From the NCBI RefSeq assembly GCF_001865065.1, contig NZ_MJGN01000045.1:233432-297431 (forward strand): DNA of 64,000 nt. Direction: 5' to 3'. Within the stretch, counting starts at the first letter, position 1, and each line of letters opens with the position of its first letter. The position numbers and the translations under genes are program-made. Below are positions 1-7,978 of the stretch, piece by piece. The notes under the pieces are model-generated. The model was not told the origin of the DNA. It saw only the letters and a list, made by a program, of their open reading frames with translations, and made no database searches. The DNA comes from Curtobacterium sp. MCBA15_008. GTDB taxonomy: Bacteria > Actinomycetota > Actinomycetes > Actinomycetales > Microbacteriaceae.

Positions 1-24
1 CGCCACGAGCCTCCCGTCCGGCAT
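1..24. repeat. Right half of the dispersed GC-rich palindromic repeat
   Basis: The first bases read as the right arm (GAGCCTCCCGTCCGG) of the palindrome that recurs between genes throughout this window. The left arm would lie outside the window. It sits downstream of the minus-strand peptidase gene, the terminator-like position this repeat favours. Confidence 0.5.
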
Positions 25-79
25 GACGTGACCCGTCGCTGGTCCGTTTGCGTGCCGGGCGGGACCGGCCCGCGTTCGG

Positions 80-922
80 TCAGCGGACGCGCGCTGCGGT
101 GACCGTCTCGGTCGCCGGGACCGTGTCGAAGCGCCCGGCGCCGACGAGCTGTCCCGTCCGTGGCGCGTGGAACGTGGCCCCGCCGCCGGTCGCCAGGGCG
201 ACGTGGTGGATCCCGCGCTCGTTCGCGAAGAACACCGGGTCGCCGGGTCGGGCGTCCTCCGGCACGACGGGTTCGAGTGCCTCCGCCTGGTCGTCGGCGT
301 CGCGCGGGACGACGACCCCGAGCGCGCGGTACGCCACGTGCACGAGGCCGGAGCAGTCGACACCGGCGGCCGAGCTCCCGGCCCAGAGGTACGGCGTCCC
401 CGTGAACGTGCGCGCGACCGCCAGCGCGGCAGCGGGGTCGACGGCCTCCTCCGAGAGCAGTGACGTGACCGAGGTCGCGTCCAGCTCGTGGACGATCCCG
501 TCGGGAGCACGGTACCCGCCTGCGGGTCGGCGCTCGAGGATCGCACCGAGGAGCGGACCGCTGCGGACGACGACCGGGTCGGTCCGTGGGGCGCCGAGCG
601 TTCGCAGGTGCGCGGTCGGCAGGAACCCCGGGTAGCCGTCGCGGTGCTTCGAGGAGGGCTGGAGCGGGAGGCGGACCTCTGCCCAGCCGTCCGATTCGGC
701 GACGACGATCACCGGTTCCCCGAGGACGGCGTGGGTGTCGGCACGGTCGAGCAGTCCCAGCCGAGCGTCGTCGTCGAGTCCCGCCGCCCACGCGACCAGG
801 TCCGGCCGTTCGGAGACGGCGGCCGCGTCGATCGGCCGGGGTGCGGTCGGTGCGTTCCAGAGCACGGTCGCGAGGACGTCGACGACGGTCGACGTGTTCA
901 GCAGGTCGAGCATGCGCGTCAT
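80..922 (-). CDS. NlpC/P60 (C40) cysteine endopeptidase, YkfC-like
   Basis: 280-residue protein with a C-terminal NlpC/P60 domain. The catalytic Cys is in GVDCSGLVHVAYRA (Cys about 190), the His in GIHHVALATGGG (about 239-240), and a third polar residue is likely His in TFHAPR (about 252). The N-terminal 170 residues resemble the SH3b-like substrate-recognition part of YkfC-type gamma-D-Glu-diaminoacyl endopeptidases, which trim murein peptides. No signal peptide is visible, so a cytoplasmic recycling role is inferred. Its ATG overlaps the murQ stop in an ATGA junction, so the two genes are translationally coupled. Family assignment is firm; exact substrate is inferred from context. Confidence 0.85.
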   Translation of the reverse strand: MTRMLDLLNTSTVVDVLATVLWNAPTAPRPIDAAAVSERPDLVAWAAGLDDDARLGLLDRADTHAVLGEPVIVVAESDGWAEVRLPLQPSSKHRDGYPGFLPTAHLRTLGAPRTDPVVVRSGPLLGAILERRPAGGYRAPDGIVHELDATSVTSLLSEEAVDPAAALAVARTFTGTPYLWAGSSAAGVDCSGLVHVAYRALGVVVPRDADDQAEALEPVVPEDARPGDPVFFANERGIHHVALATGGGATFHAPRTGQLVGAGRFDTVPATETVTAARVR

Positions 923-1944
923 CGTGCGAGGCCCGTCGACGAGGTTGCCCGATCGAGTGCGATCCGCAGGTACCCGTCCGCAGCGGCCAGTGCGGTCGCC
1001 GCCGTGACGGGGGTGCTCCCGGTCAGGAGCGCGAAGACCGCTTCCTTGACCGATCCGTCCGCCGCCTGCAGTGCTGCGGCCGCGGTGGCGGTGTCGACCC
1101 CGGTGACGGTGGCGACGGTACGGCGGCTGCGGGCGAGGAGCTTGGCGTTCGTCGCACGGAGGTCGACCATGACGTTGCCGAAGGTCTTGCCGAGCCGCAC
1201 CATCGTCAGCGTCGAGAGCATGTTGATCACGAGCTTCTGCGCGGTCCCGGCGTTCAGGCGGGTGGAGCCGGCGATGAACTCGGCGCCGACCGCGGCTTCG
1301 ATCGCGATGGCAGCCTCTGCGCCGGTCCGGGAGCGCTCGTTGCCGGCGACGGACACGGTGAGGGCGCCGATGTCGTTCGCTACGCGGAGTGCACCGAGCA
1401 CGTACGGCGTGCGGCCGGAGGCGGAGAGCCCGACGACCGAGTCCTGCGCGGTCAGCCCGACTGCGACGAGGTCGGCGGCGCCGGATGCCGGGTCGTCCTC
1501 GGAGCGCTCGACGGCGGAGCGGATCGCGCGCTCACCGCCGGCGATGATCCCGATGACGAGCGACGGGTCGGTACCGAACGTCGGTGGGCACTCACTCGCG
1601 TCGAGGACGCCGAGCCGCCCGGACGTCCCCGCACCGATGTAGACGAGGCGACCGCCGCCGGCCATCCGCGTGCTGATCGCGTCGACCGCGTGGGTGATCG
1701 CCGGGAGGGCCGGGCCCACGGCGTCGAATGCAGCGCGGTTCCCGGCGTGCATCGACGCGACGAGCTCCGCGGTCCCGAGGAGGTCGAGGGTGCGCCGGCT
1801 CTGGTCGACGGCCTCCGTGCCGAGGGTCTCGAGCTCGTCGCCGATGGCGTCGAGGTCTGCGTCGTCACCGAGCTCGTCGTCACCGAGCTCGTCGTCGCCG
1901 CGCGAGCCGAAGGGGTGGGCGTGGGGGTCAGGGGGCATCGACAC
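919..1944 (-). CDS. murQ: N-acetylmuramic acid 6-phosphate etherase
   Basis: MurQ cleaves the D-lactyl ether of MurNAc-6-phosphate to give GlcNAc-6-phosphate. The SIS-fold core carries the diagnostic GAGTSGRLGVLDASECPPTFG-type segment (key residues G-T-S-G-R and the S-E-C-P-P-T motif) and a later NMLSTLTMVRLGK helix. At 341 residues it is longer than the usual roughly 300, because of an acidic N-terminal extension with a repeated GDDEL unit. The GTG at 1944 has AGGCAGG six bases upstream; an in-frame ATG at 1938 is an alternative. It overlaps the end of the kinase gene and the start of the peptidase gene, so all three minus-strand genes form one operon. Confidence 0.93.
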   Translation of the reverse strand: MSMPPDPHAHPFGSRGDDELGDDELGDDADLDAIGDELETLGTEAVDQSRRTLDLLGTAELVASMHAGNRAAFDAVGPALPAITHAVDAISTRMAGGGRLVYIGAGTSGRLGVLDASECPPTFGTDPSLVIGIIAGGERAIRSAVERSEDDPASGAADLVAVGLTAQDSVVGLSASGRTPYVLGALRVANDIGALTVSVAGNERSRTGAEAAIAIEAAVGAEFIAGSTRLNAGTAQKLVINMLSTLTMVRLGKTFGNVMVDLRATNAKLLARSRRTVATVTGVDTATAAAALQAADGSVKEAVFALLTGSTPVTAATALAAADGYLRIALDRATSSTGLAR

Positions 1945-2875
1945 GGGACACCTGCCTCTCGTGGGGGAGATCGGGGTTGTCGAGGAGGAGTGCGGCGCCG
2001 TCGAGGGCGTCGCCGAGTGGGTCGACCACGAGGAAGCCCTCGTCGACGAGCGCCTGCTGGAGGAGCGCCGCGAACCCGTCGTGGCCGACGAGCCCGCCGG
2101 TGATCGAGACGGTCCGCGCAGGGACAGCGGAAGACACCGCGCTCGCCGTCTCGACGAGGTGGCCGATCGCCCGTTCGACGATGTCCACTGCGACGGCGTC
2201 GCCGGAGGCTGCGTGCGACAGGACGACCGGCGCGAAGGCCGCCAGCGTCCGCTCGGGTGCGGTGGAGCCGCCGACGAAGGCGGGCAGGGTGTCGGGCGAT
2301 GGCGTGAGCGACGTCGCGGCCTCGCGGAGGGTGGTCTCGCGTCCGCGGCCGTCGTGCGCGCGGAGTACCGCCCGGAGGCCCTGCTGCCCGATCCAGCGAC
2401 CGGACCCGTCGTCGCCGAGCCAGATGCCGGAGCCGTCTGCGCGGCGGACCCGTCCGTCCTGGTCGATCCCGATGGCGACGGCTCCGGTGCCGGCGACGAG
2501 CACGGTTCCCGGTGCGCCGCCGAGGGCGCCGGCGTGCGCGGTCACGACGTCGCTCGTGACGACGGCGCGGGTGCGGTACGCCCTCGCGACACGGTGCGCG
2601 AGCTCCCGAGCGCGGTCGGGCACCGTTGCGGCCCCGGCCGCGCCGATGGCGACACCGCCGGCGAACCCGGCGAGCCCGGCGGGCGACAGGACCTCGGCGG
2701 ACGTGGCCGACCGGTCGGGCGGCAAGACGCTTGCGATCGCAGCGAGCGCTTCGTCGAGGCCATCGCGCTCCGCGAGGCCCGCACTCCCGGACCCGGAGAC
2801 GAACGCATCACCCACGCGCACACGGCAGTTCGTCTTCCCCAGGTCGACGAGGGCGGCGAGCGCGACGGGCGGCAT
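1928..2875 (-). CDS. BadF/BadG-type N-acetylglucosamine/MurNAc kinase
   Basis: 315-residue ASKHA-fold kinase. The N-terminal phosphate-1 loop is DLGKTNCRVRVGD and the adenosine/phosphate-2 segment is LVAGTGAVAIGIDQDG followed by GIWLGDDGSGRWIGQQGL, typical of BadF/BadG/BcrA/BcrD ATPase-family amino-sugar kinases. It would phosphorylate MurNAc or GlcNAc at C6 and supply the MurQ substrate, which replaces a PTS when uptake is by ABC transporter. The ATG at 2875 starts MPPVALAALVDLG. Frame stays open upstream, but those codons look like out-of-frame antisense to the regulator. First gene of the minus-strand operon. Confidence 0.85.
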   Translation of the reverse strand: MPPVALAALVDLGKTNCRVRVGDAFVSGSGSAGLAERDGLDEALAAIASVLPPDRSATSAEVLSPAGLAGFAGGVAIGAAGAATVPDRARELAHRVARAYRTRAVVTSDVVTAHAGALGGAPGTVLVAGTGAVAIGIDQDGRVRRADGSGIWLGDDGSGRWIGQQGLRAVLRAHDGRGRETTLREAATSLTPSPDTLPAFVGGSTAPERTLAAFAPVVLSHAASGDAVAVDIVERAIGHLVETASAVSSAVPARTVSITGGLVGHDGFAALLQQALVDEGFLVVDPLGDALDGAALLLDNPDLPHERQVSRVDAP

Positions 2876-2878
2876 GGT

Positions 2879-2891
2879 GGGTAATTTACCT
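2879..2891. promoter_or_regulatory. Candidate MurR operator in the divergent intergenic region
   Basis: GGTAATTTACC is a near-perfect 11-bp palindrome just upstream of the kinase start. Related half-sites (AGGTAAA at 6964 and AGGTAAC at 6995) occur upstream of the ABC transporter operon. This would let one MurR/RpiR protein control both promoters. Inferred from position and symmetry only. Confidence 0.35.
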
Positions 2892-2915
2892 GATTGCCCT
2901 ACGCAATGAAAAGCA

Positions 2916-2945
2916 TTGACGCAACGACGTCCGGCTCCGTAGCAT
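2916..2945 (+). promoter_or_regulatory. Promoter for the murR-namZ operon
   Basis: TTGACG (2916-2921), an 18-nt spacer and TAGCAT (2940-2945) form a sigma-70-type promoter upstream of the regulator start at 2981. The promoter of the ABC importer at 6974-7003 has the same -35 hexamer and spacer length. Confidence 0.5.
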
Positions 2946-2980
2946 GACGACCGTTCGGAATGCGCTCGGAGAGGTTGTCC

Positions 2981-3880
2981 ATGACCGTGCTGGAATCGCC
3001 CAATAGTGTCGTCAGGGTGAGCATCCGGACCTCGATCCAGTCGAGACTCGACACCTACCCGCCCTCGACGCGGCGCGTGGCCGAGGCGATCCTCGCGCGT
3101 CCGCAGATCGTGCTCGAGCAGACCATCACCGAGCTCGCCCGCAGCTGTGCGACGAGCGAGACGAGCGTCGTGCGGTTCTGCCGCACGATCGGGTTCACCG
3201 GGTACGCCCCGATGCGGTTGCAGATGGCCACCGAACTCGCGACCGAGTCCGCCCAGTTCGGCCAGGTCGGTGAGTACGGCTCGGACATCACCGACGCGGA
3301 CTCCCTCGCCGAGATGATCGCGAAGATCAGCCGGTCCGAGATCGTCGGCATCCAGGAGACGGCGGCGTCGCTCGACCTCGACGTGCTGCAGTCCGTCATC
3401 GACCGGATCGTCACCGCCGACACCGTCATCGTGTTCGGCGTGTCCGCGAGCAACGCCGGCGCCCGCGACCTCGCCCAGAAACTCCTCCGCGTCGGGCGGA
3501 CCGCACTCTCGTTCACGGATGCACACGACGCCCTCGTGCCCGCGACGCTCCTCGGACCGGGCGGCGTCGCGATCGCGTTCTCGCACAGCGGCCGGACACG
3601 TGAGGCGATCGAGTTCCTCCGTGCGGCGCACGACAGCGGTGCCACGACGGTGGCGATCACGAACGCCGCGGACTCGCCGCTCGGTGGTGTCGCCGACGCC
3701 GTCCTCCGGACCGCCGTCCGTGAGACCGCGTTCCGCTCCGGTGCGATGGCGAGTCGGATCGCGCAGCTCACGGTCGTGGACTACCTCTTCGTCGGGGTCG
3801 CCCGCACCGACCCCGACCGGAGCGTCTCCGCCATCCGGCGCACGCACTCCGCCGTCCGACCGCTCCGCGACGGCGAGTGA
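2981..3880 (+). CDS. MurR/RpiR family transcriptional regulator
   Basis: 299 residues with an N-terminal RpiR-type helix-turn-helix (ITELARSCATSETSVVRFCR, about residues 45-65) and a C-terminal SIS sugar-phosphate-binding domain (VIVFGVSASNAGARDLAQKL, then a conserved AFSHSGRT element). It probably senses MurNAc-6-P or GlcNAc-6-P and controls the divergent murQ and namZ operons. The ATG at 2981 was chosen over an in-frame ATG at 2960 because GGAGAGG lies at good distance from it. Stop and next start are separated by one base. Confidence 0.88.
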   Translation: MTVLESPNSVVRVSIRTSIQSRLDTYPPSTRRVAEAILARPQIVLEQTITELARSCATSETSVVRFCRTIGFTGYAPMRLQMATELATESAQFGQVGEYGSDITDADSLAEMIAKISRSEIVGIQETAASLDLDVLQSVIDRIVTADTVIVFGVSASNAGARDLAQKLLRVGRTALSFTDAHDALVPATLLGPGGVAIAFSHSGRTREAIEFLRAAHDSGATTVAITNAADSPLGGVADAVLRTAVRETAFRSGAMASRIAQLTVVDYLFVGVARTDPDRSVSAIRRTHSAVRPLRDGE

Positions 3881-3881
3881 C

Positions 3882-5036
3882 ATGCCGGTCGCCGCGATCG
3901 ACCGACTGCTCGCCGACCCGGCGCTCCGCGCGTCGGTGATCGGGGACGCCCGTGTCGGGCTGGTCACGAACGACACCGCGGTCACCGCCGCGTTCGAGCG
4001 CACCGTCGACGCCCTGCAGCGCACCGGGGTGCGTCTTGCCCTGCTGTTCGGACCGGAGCACGGCATGCACGGCACGGGGCAGGCGGGGGAGTCCGAGTCC
4101 CTCGACCACGACCGCGCCACCGGCCTGGTCGTGGTCGACACGTACGAGCTCGCCCCGGATCGACTCGCCGAGCGCATCAGCGCGTCGGGCATCGACCTGC
4201 TGCTCGTCGACCTGCCGGACATCGGGACCCGGTTCTGGACCTACCCGTGGACGATGCTCGACTGCCTCGTCGCCGCGGACCGTGCCGGCGTCCCCGTGGT
4301 CGTCCTCGACCGCCCGAACCCGATCGGCGGCACCCTCGTGGAGGGCCCCGGCCTCGATCCGGCGTTCGCGAGCTTCGTCGGTCGGGTGGACGTCCCGATC
4401 CGGCACGGGCTGACGCTCGGCGAGCTCGCCCGGCAGGCGGTCGCCGCCGGCGCGTGCGGGCTCCGAGCCACCACGGCACTCGACGTCGTCGAGGTCGCCG
4501 GGTGGGCCGACCGCGCACCGTGGAGCGGGGACGGCGGACCGTGGGTCACGCCGTCGCCGAACCTGCCGACGCCGGACACCGCGTTCGTCTACCCCGGTAC
4601 CGGACTCGTCGAAGGGACGAACCTCAGCGAGGGACGTGGAACCACCCGTCCGTTCGAGACCGTCGGTGCACCGTGGCTCGACGACCGGTTCGTGCCGGCG
4701 CTCCGCGAACTCGAGCTCCCCGGTGTCGCCCTCCGTGAGACCCGCTTCCGACCGACCTTCCACAAGTACGCGGGGGAGGTCGTGCGCGGAGTCGCCCTCC
4801 ACATCACCGACCGTGATCGCTTCCGCCCGGTCCGCACCGGCCTCGCGATCATCGGGACCGCCGCACGGCTGCACCCGGACACGTTCGCCGTGCGGCCGCA
4901 GCCGGCGGATGCCCCACCCGAGCCCGGTCACCCGCTCGACCGCCTGTGGGGATCCGATCGACTCCGCCGCGCGCTCGACGCGGGTGACGACGTGGTCGGG
5001 TTCGCCGACGCGCGTGACGATCGAGCGGCCGTATGA
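3882..5036 (+). CDS. namZ: Exo-beta-N-acetylmuramidase (NamZ, DUF1343)
   Basis: 384 residues, full length for DUF1343. Family signatures are all present: LLFGPEHGMHGTGQAGE, DLPDIGTRFWTYPWTM, DRPNPIGG, IRHGLTLGELA and NLSEGRGTTRPFETVGAPW. NamZ removes non-reducing-end MurNAc from peptidoglycan fragments. The Bacillus subtilis enzyme is secreted, but this protein begins MPVAAIDRLLADPALRAS with no signal peptide, so it probably works in the cytoplasm on imported disaccharides or muropeptides. It starts two bases after the regulator stop and overlaps the next gene by four bases (ATGA). Confidence 0.9.
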   Translation: MPVAAIDRLLADPALRASVIGDARVGLVTNDTAVTAAFERTVDALQRTGVRLALLFGPEHGMHGTGQAGESESLDHDRATGLVVVDTYELAPDRLAERISASGIDLLLVDLPDIGTRFWTYPWTMLDCLVAADRAGVPVVVLDRPNPIGGTLVEGPGLDPAFASFVGRVDVPIRHGLTLGELARQAVAAGACGLRATTALDVVEVAGWADRAPWSGDGGPWVTPSPNLPTPDTAFVYPGTGLVEGTNLSEGRGTTRPFETVGAPWLDDRFVPALRELELPGVALRETRFRPTFHKYAGEVVRGVALHITDRDRFRPVRTGLAIIGTAARLHPDTFAVRPQPADAPPEPGHPLDRLWGSDRLRRALDAGDDVVGFADARDDRAAV

Positions 5037-6178
5037 GCCTGGAGGCGCGGCTCACCACACTCCTCGACGTCGCGTTGGACGGTGGGGTCGCCTCCGCAGC
5101 GGCCGCCGTCGTGGTGGTCGACGGGACCGTCGCGGCCCGGAGCGTCCGCGGCACGGTCGCGACCGTCGACGACGACGGTGCCCCGATCCCGGCCGAGGGG
5201 CGGACCCCGGTCGCCGACGGCGCCCTCTTCGACCTCGCGTCCGTGACGAAGACGTACTCGGCGTACACGCTCCTGCGGGTGGTCGAGTCCGGCGTGCTCG
5301 GTCTCGACGACCCGATCGCGGAGCACCTGCCCGAGTACCGGGACGACCCGGATCGACGGTCCGTCACACTCCGGCACCTGCTGACCCACACCTCCGGCCT
5401 CCCGGCGACCTGGCCCGGCTGGCGAGCGCCGTTCGAGCAGGCGCTCGCCGCGCTGCCGGACGGTGCCCCGCCGTTCCGGGCGTCGCCGTTGCCGGACCGG
5501 GCCCTGCTCCGGACGGATCTGGCGCGCACGACGCTCACCGCGCCTCCAGGCCGTCACTGGGAGTACGCGTGCACCGGGTTCAACACGGCCATGCTCGTGG
5601 CGGAGGCCGCGACCGGCGAGTCGTGGGCCGACCTCGTGTCCCGCGAGACGCTCGTCCCGCTCGGCCTCGCCGGCACGCTCTACCGGCCGGCCGATGCCGG
5701 GCGGCGGGACGACGTCGTCAGCACCGAGTACCAGCCGGAGCTGCACCGCGGCGTCGTGCGCGGCGACGTGCACGACGAGTCGTCGTGGTCCCTCGGCGGC
5801 GCGACCGCGAACGCCGGGCTGTTCGCCGACGTCGACGACGTGGCGCGGTTCGGCGAGGTCATCCGCCGCGGCGAGACGGAGGTCACCGCGCGGTGGATGT
5901 GGGACGACCAGCTGCCAGCGGTCACCGGGCGTGCGGACCCGCGCGGCGACGGGACCGGGGCCAGCCTCGGCCTCCGCGTCGGTGAGACCTCGTGGATGGG
6001 CGCTCCCGGCGGGGGGTCGCGTGGGCACACCGGGTTCACCGGGACGTCGGTCCAGGTGGACCGCGACGCCGGGCTGACGATCGTGCTCCTGACCAACCGG
6101 GTGCATCCGACGCGGCACGGATCCGGCACCACGGACCTGCGTCGTGCGGTCGCCGAGCTGGCGTTCGCGTGCCGGTGA
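5033..6178 (+). CDS. AmiE-like serine hydrolase of the beta-lactamase (class C) family
   Basis: 381 residues. The SxxK motif is DLASVTKTYSAYT (Ser about 73, Lys about 76), a Tyr-containing second motif is EYACTGFNTAML, and the third element is HTGFTGTS. Similar proteins (YbbE/AmiE) sit beside namZ in Bacillus MurNAc operons and remove peptides from MurNAc, so an amidase role on muropeptides is more likely than antibiotic hydrolysis. No signal peptide is visible. ATGA overlap with namZ and GTGA overlap with the next gene place it mid-operon. Confidence 0.82.
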   Translation: MSLEARLTTLLDVALDGGVASAAAAVVVVDGTVAARSVRGTVATVDDDGAPIPAEGRTPVADGALFDLASVTKTYSAYTLLRVVESGVLGLDDPIAEHLPEYRDDPDRRSVTLRHLLTHTSGLPATWPGWRAPFEQALAALPDGAPPFRASPLPDRALLRTDLARTTLTAPPGRHWEYACTGFNTAMLVAEAATGESWADLVSRETLVPLGLAGTLYRPADAGRRDDVVSTEYQPELHRGVVRGDVHDESSWSLGGATANAGLFADVDDVARFGEVIRRGETEVTARWMWDDQLPAVTGRADPRGDGTGASLGLRVGETSWMGAPGGGSRGHTGFTGTSVQVDRDAGLTIVLLTNRVHPTRHGSGTTDLRRAVAELAFACR

Positions 6179-6969
6179 GTGCGACCGGCGACGGCGAGCC
6201 GCTCGTCGCCTGGGTGCTCCTCGATCCGGCGGGTACCTCGGTGTCCGAGCGGGACGGCGACGTGGTGCTGCCCGCGGCGTCCACGATCAAGCTCGTCGTG
6301 CTCCTCGCCCTGCTCCGTGCGGTCGACGACGGCACGATCACGCTCGACCGGTCGGTCACGGTGTCGTCGACCACCGCGTCGGCAGCGGGCGGGGGCCGCA
6401 CGATCCGACCGGATCCCGAGGACGCCGACCCCGAGTTCCCGCCGGACGGAGCCGAGGCGACGGTCGCGGCGCTCGCCGGGATGATGATCGAACGGTCCTC
6501 GAACGAAGCGACCAACGTGCTCCTCGACCTGCTCGGCGCGATGCGGATCGCGGACACCGTCGGAGCGCACGGCCTCGGCGGGACGGTCGTCGCCCGGAAG
6601 CTCGGCGACGTGCCGGCGCAGCGTGCCGGGCTCGAGAACCGGACGTCGGCGGCCGACCTCGCCCGGACGATGCACGCACTGGTCGCCGGCCGGGCGCTCT
6701 CCGCGGTCAGCACCGAGTTCGCACGTGCAGTGCTCGCGCGACAGCGCTTCCCGCACATCGCTCGAGAGCTGCCGCCGGGTTCGTGGTGGGGATCGAAGAG
6801 CGGATGGGTCCCCGGGGTCGTCCACGACGTCGCGGCGTTCGCGACCGACGGGGAGGCCGCCGACGCGTCCGTCCTGGCGGTCTGCACGCGGGGTCTCGAC
6901 GAGGCGCAGGGCGATGCGGTCATCCGTTCCGTGGGGAGCGTGTTGCAATCGTGTTTCCTGACCAGGTAA
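6175..6969 (+). CDS. Class A beta-lactamase-fold serine hydrolase
   Basis: About 264 residues with SxxK in PAASTIKLVV, an S-N-E element in ERSSNEATNVLLDLLG at the SDN position, and KSGW in place of KTG. This is the beta-lactamase2 fold. The protein has no export signal and lies in the salvage operon, so a peptidase or amidase acting on cell-wall fragments is more plausible than resistance. GTG at 6175 gives a GTGA overlap with the upstream stop; an in-frame GTG at 6169 is an alternative. Last gene before the ABC importer promoter. Confidence 0.75.
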   Translation: MSATGDGEPLVAWVLLDPAGTSVSERDGDVVLPAASTIKLVVLLALLRAVDDGTITLDRSVTVSSTTASAAGGGRTIRPDPEDADPEFPPDGAEATVAALAGMMIERSSNEATNVLLDLLGAMRIADTVGAHGLGGTVVARKLGDVPAQRAGLENRTSAADLARTMHALVAGRALSAVSTEFARAVLARQRFPHIARELPPGSWWGSKSGWVPGVVHDVAAFATDGEAADASVLAVCTRGLDEAQGDAVIRSVGSVLQSCFLTR

Positions 6970-6973
6970 ACCA

Positions 6974-7003
6974 TTGACGCGTTTGCGTCTCGATAGGTAA
7001 CCT
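6974..7003 (+). promoter_or_regulatory. Promoter of the carbohydrate ABC importer operon
   Basis: TTGACG (6974-6979), an 18-nt spacer and TAACCT (6998-7003). AGGTAAA precedes the -35 and AGGTAAC overlaps the -10; both resemble the half-site of the candidate MurR palindrome at 2879-2891. The transporter may therefore be co-regulated with the salvage enzymes. Confidence 0.45.
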
Positions 7004-7052
7004 TCCGACAACTTCGCTTCCGAGGCGGAGAACCACGGAAAGGATGCCGCTC

Positions 7053-7940
7053 ATGACCGCCATCCCCACTCGCCCCGCTCGACCCGCCGAAGCCGCACCC
7101 GCGCGGCGGCGCGGACAGCGGAACGGGCCCGCTCCGGTCGTGAGCCACGTCGTCCTCGTCATCGCGTCGATCGTCGTCCTGCTGCCCCTGTTGTTCGTCG
7201 TGTTCCTGTCCTTCAAGGACATCCCCGGCATCCTCGGCACGCCGCTCTCATGGCCGGACGTGTTCCACGTCGAGAACTACCCGGACGCCTGGAACGAGGG
7301 CAACATCGGCCAGTTCCTCGTCAACACGATCGTCGTCGCGTGCGTCACCGTGGCCGCCATCCTCGCGTTCTCGTCGCTCGCCGCGTTCGTCATCGCGCGG
7401 TACCGGTTCAAGGGCAACCAGCTGCTCTACTTGTTCTTCGTGTCCGGCCTCGCGCTGCCGATCCAGATCATCGCGCTGCCGATCTTCATCCTCATCAAGA
7501 ACCTGCACCTGCTGAACACGCTCACCTCGCTCGTCATCGTGTTCGCGTCCGGTGGGATCTCGTACAGCGTGTTTATCCTCGTCAACTTCATGCGGACGAT
7601 CCCGTTCGAGCTGCAGGAAGCCGCCGTGATGGACGGTGCTGGCCCGCTGCGGATCTACTGGCACATCGTGCTGCCGCTCATCCGTCCGGCGCTCGGCATC
7701 GTCGCGATCTTCCAGTTCCTGTCGGCCTGGAAGGAGTTCTTCCTGCCGCTGCTCCTCGTGCAGGACCCGTCGAGCATGACCGTGCCCGTCGGCATCCTCT
7801 CCTTCGTCGGCGAGCACTCCACGGAGTGGCAACTCCTCCTCGCCGGTCTCGTCATCATCAGCCTGCCGACCCTCATCGGGTTCCTGCTCGTCGCGAAACA
7901 GTTCCGACGGAACCTCGTCGGCGGCGGCGTCAAGGCCTGA
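7053..7940 (+). CDS. Carbohydrate ABC transporter permease (MalG type)
   Basis: 295 residues with about six membrane helices and the EAA-loop motif EAAVMDGAGPLRIYWHIVLP that contacts the shared ATPase. The ATG at 7053 was preferred over the ATG at 7044 because GGAAAGG lies nine bases upstream of it. No ATPase gene is present in the operon, so it probably uses a distant MsiK-type ATPase, as is common in actinobacteria. Substrate is inferred from the neighbouring genes as MurNAc-containing sugar or muropeptide. Confidence 0.85.
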   Translation: MTAIPTRPARPAEAAPARRRGQRNGPAPVVSHVVLVIASIVVLLPLLFVVFLSFKDIPGILGTPLSWPDVFHVENYPDAWNEGNIGQFLVNTIVVACVTVAAILAFSSLAAFVIARYRFKGNQLLYLFFVSGLALPIQIIALPIFILIKNLHLLNTLTSLVIVFASGGISYSVFILVNFMRTIPFELQEAAVMDGAGPLRIYWHIVLPLIRPALGIVAIFQFLSAWKEFFLPLLLVQDPSSMTVPVGILSFVGEHSTEWQLLLAGLVIISLPTLIGFLLVAKQFRRNLVGGGVKA

Positions 7941-7978
7941 ATTCTTCCCCGACCGACCCCGAAAGGACGTCCGGAGCC

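Noticed and set aside
1670-2884. Long plus-strand open frame across murQ and the kinase
   Set aside because: Composition-driven shadow of high-GC coding sequence; no start signal or recognisable domain.
5033-6969. Antibiotic-resistance beta-lactamases
   Set aside because: No signal peptides, variant third motif in the second protein and operon context with namZ and murQ favour muropeptide processing.
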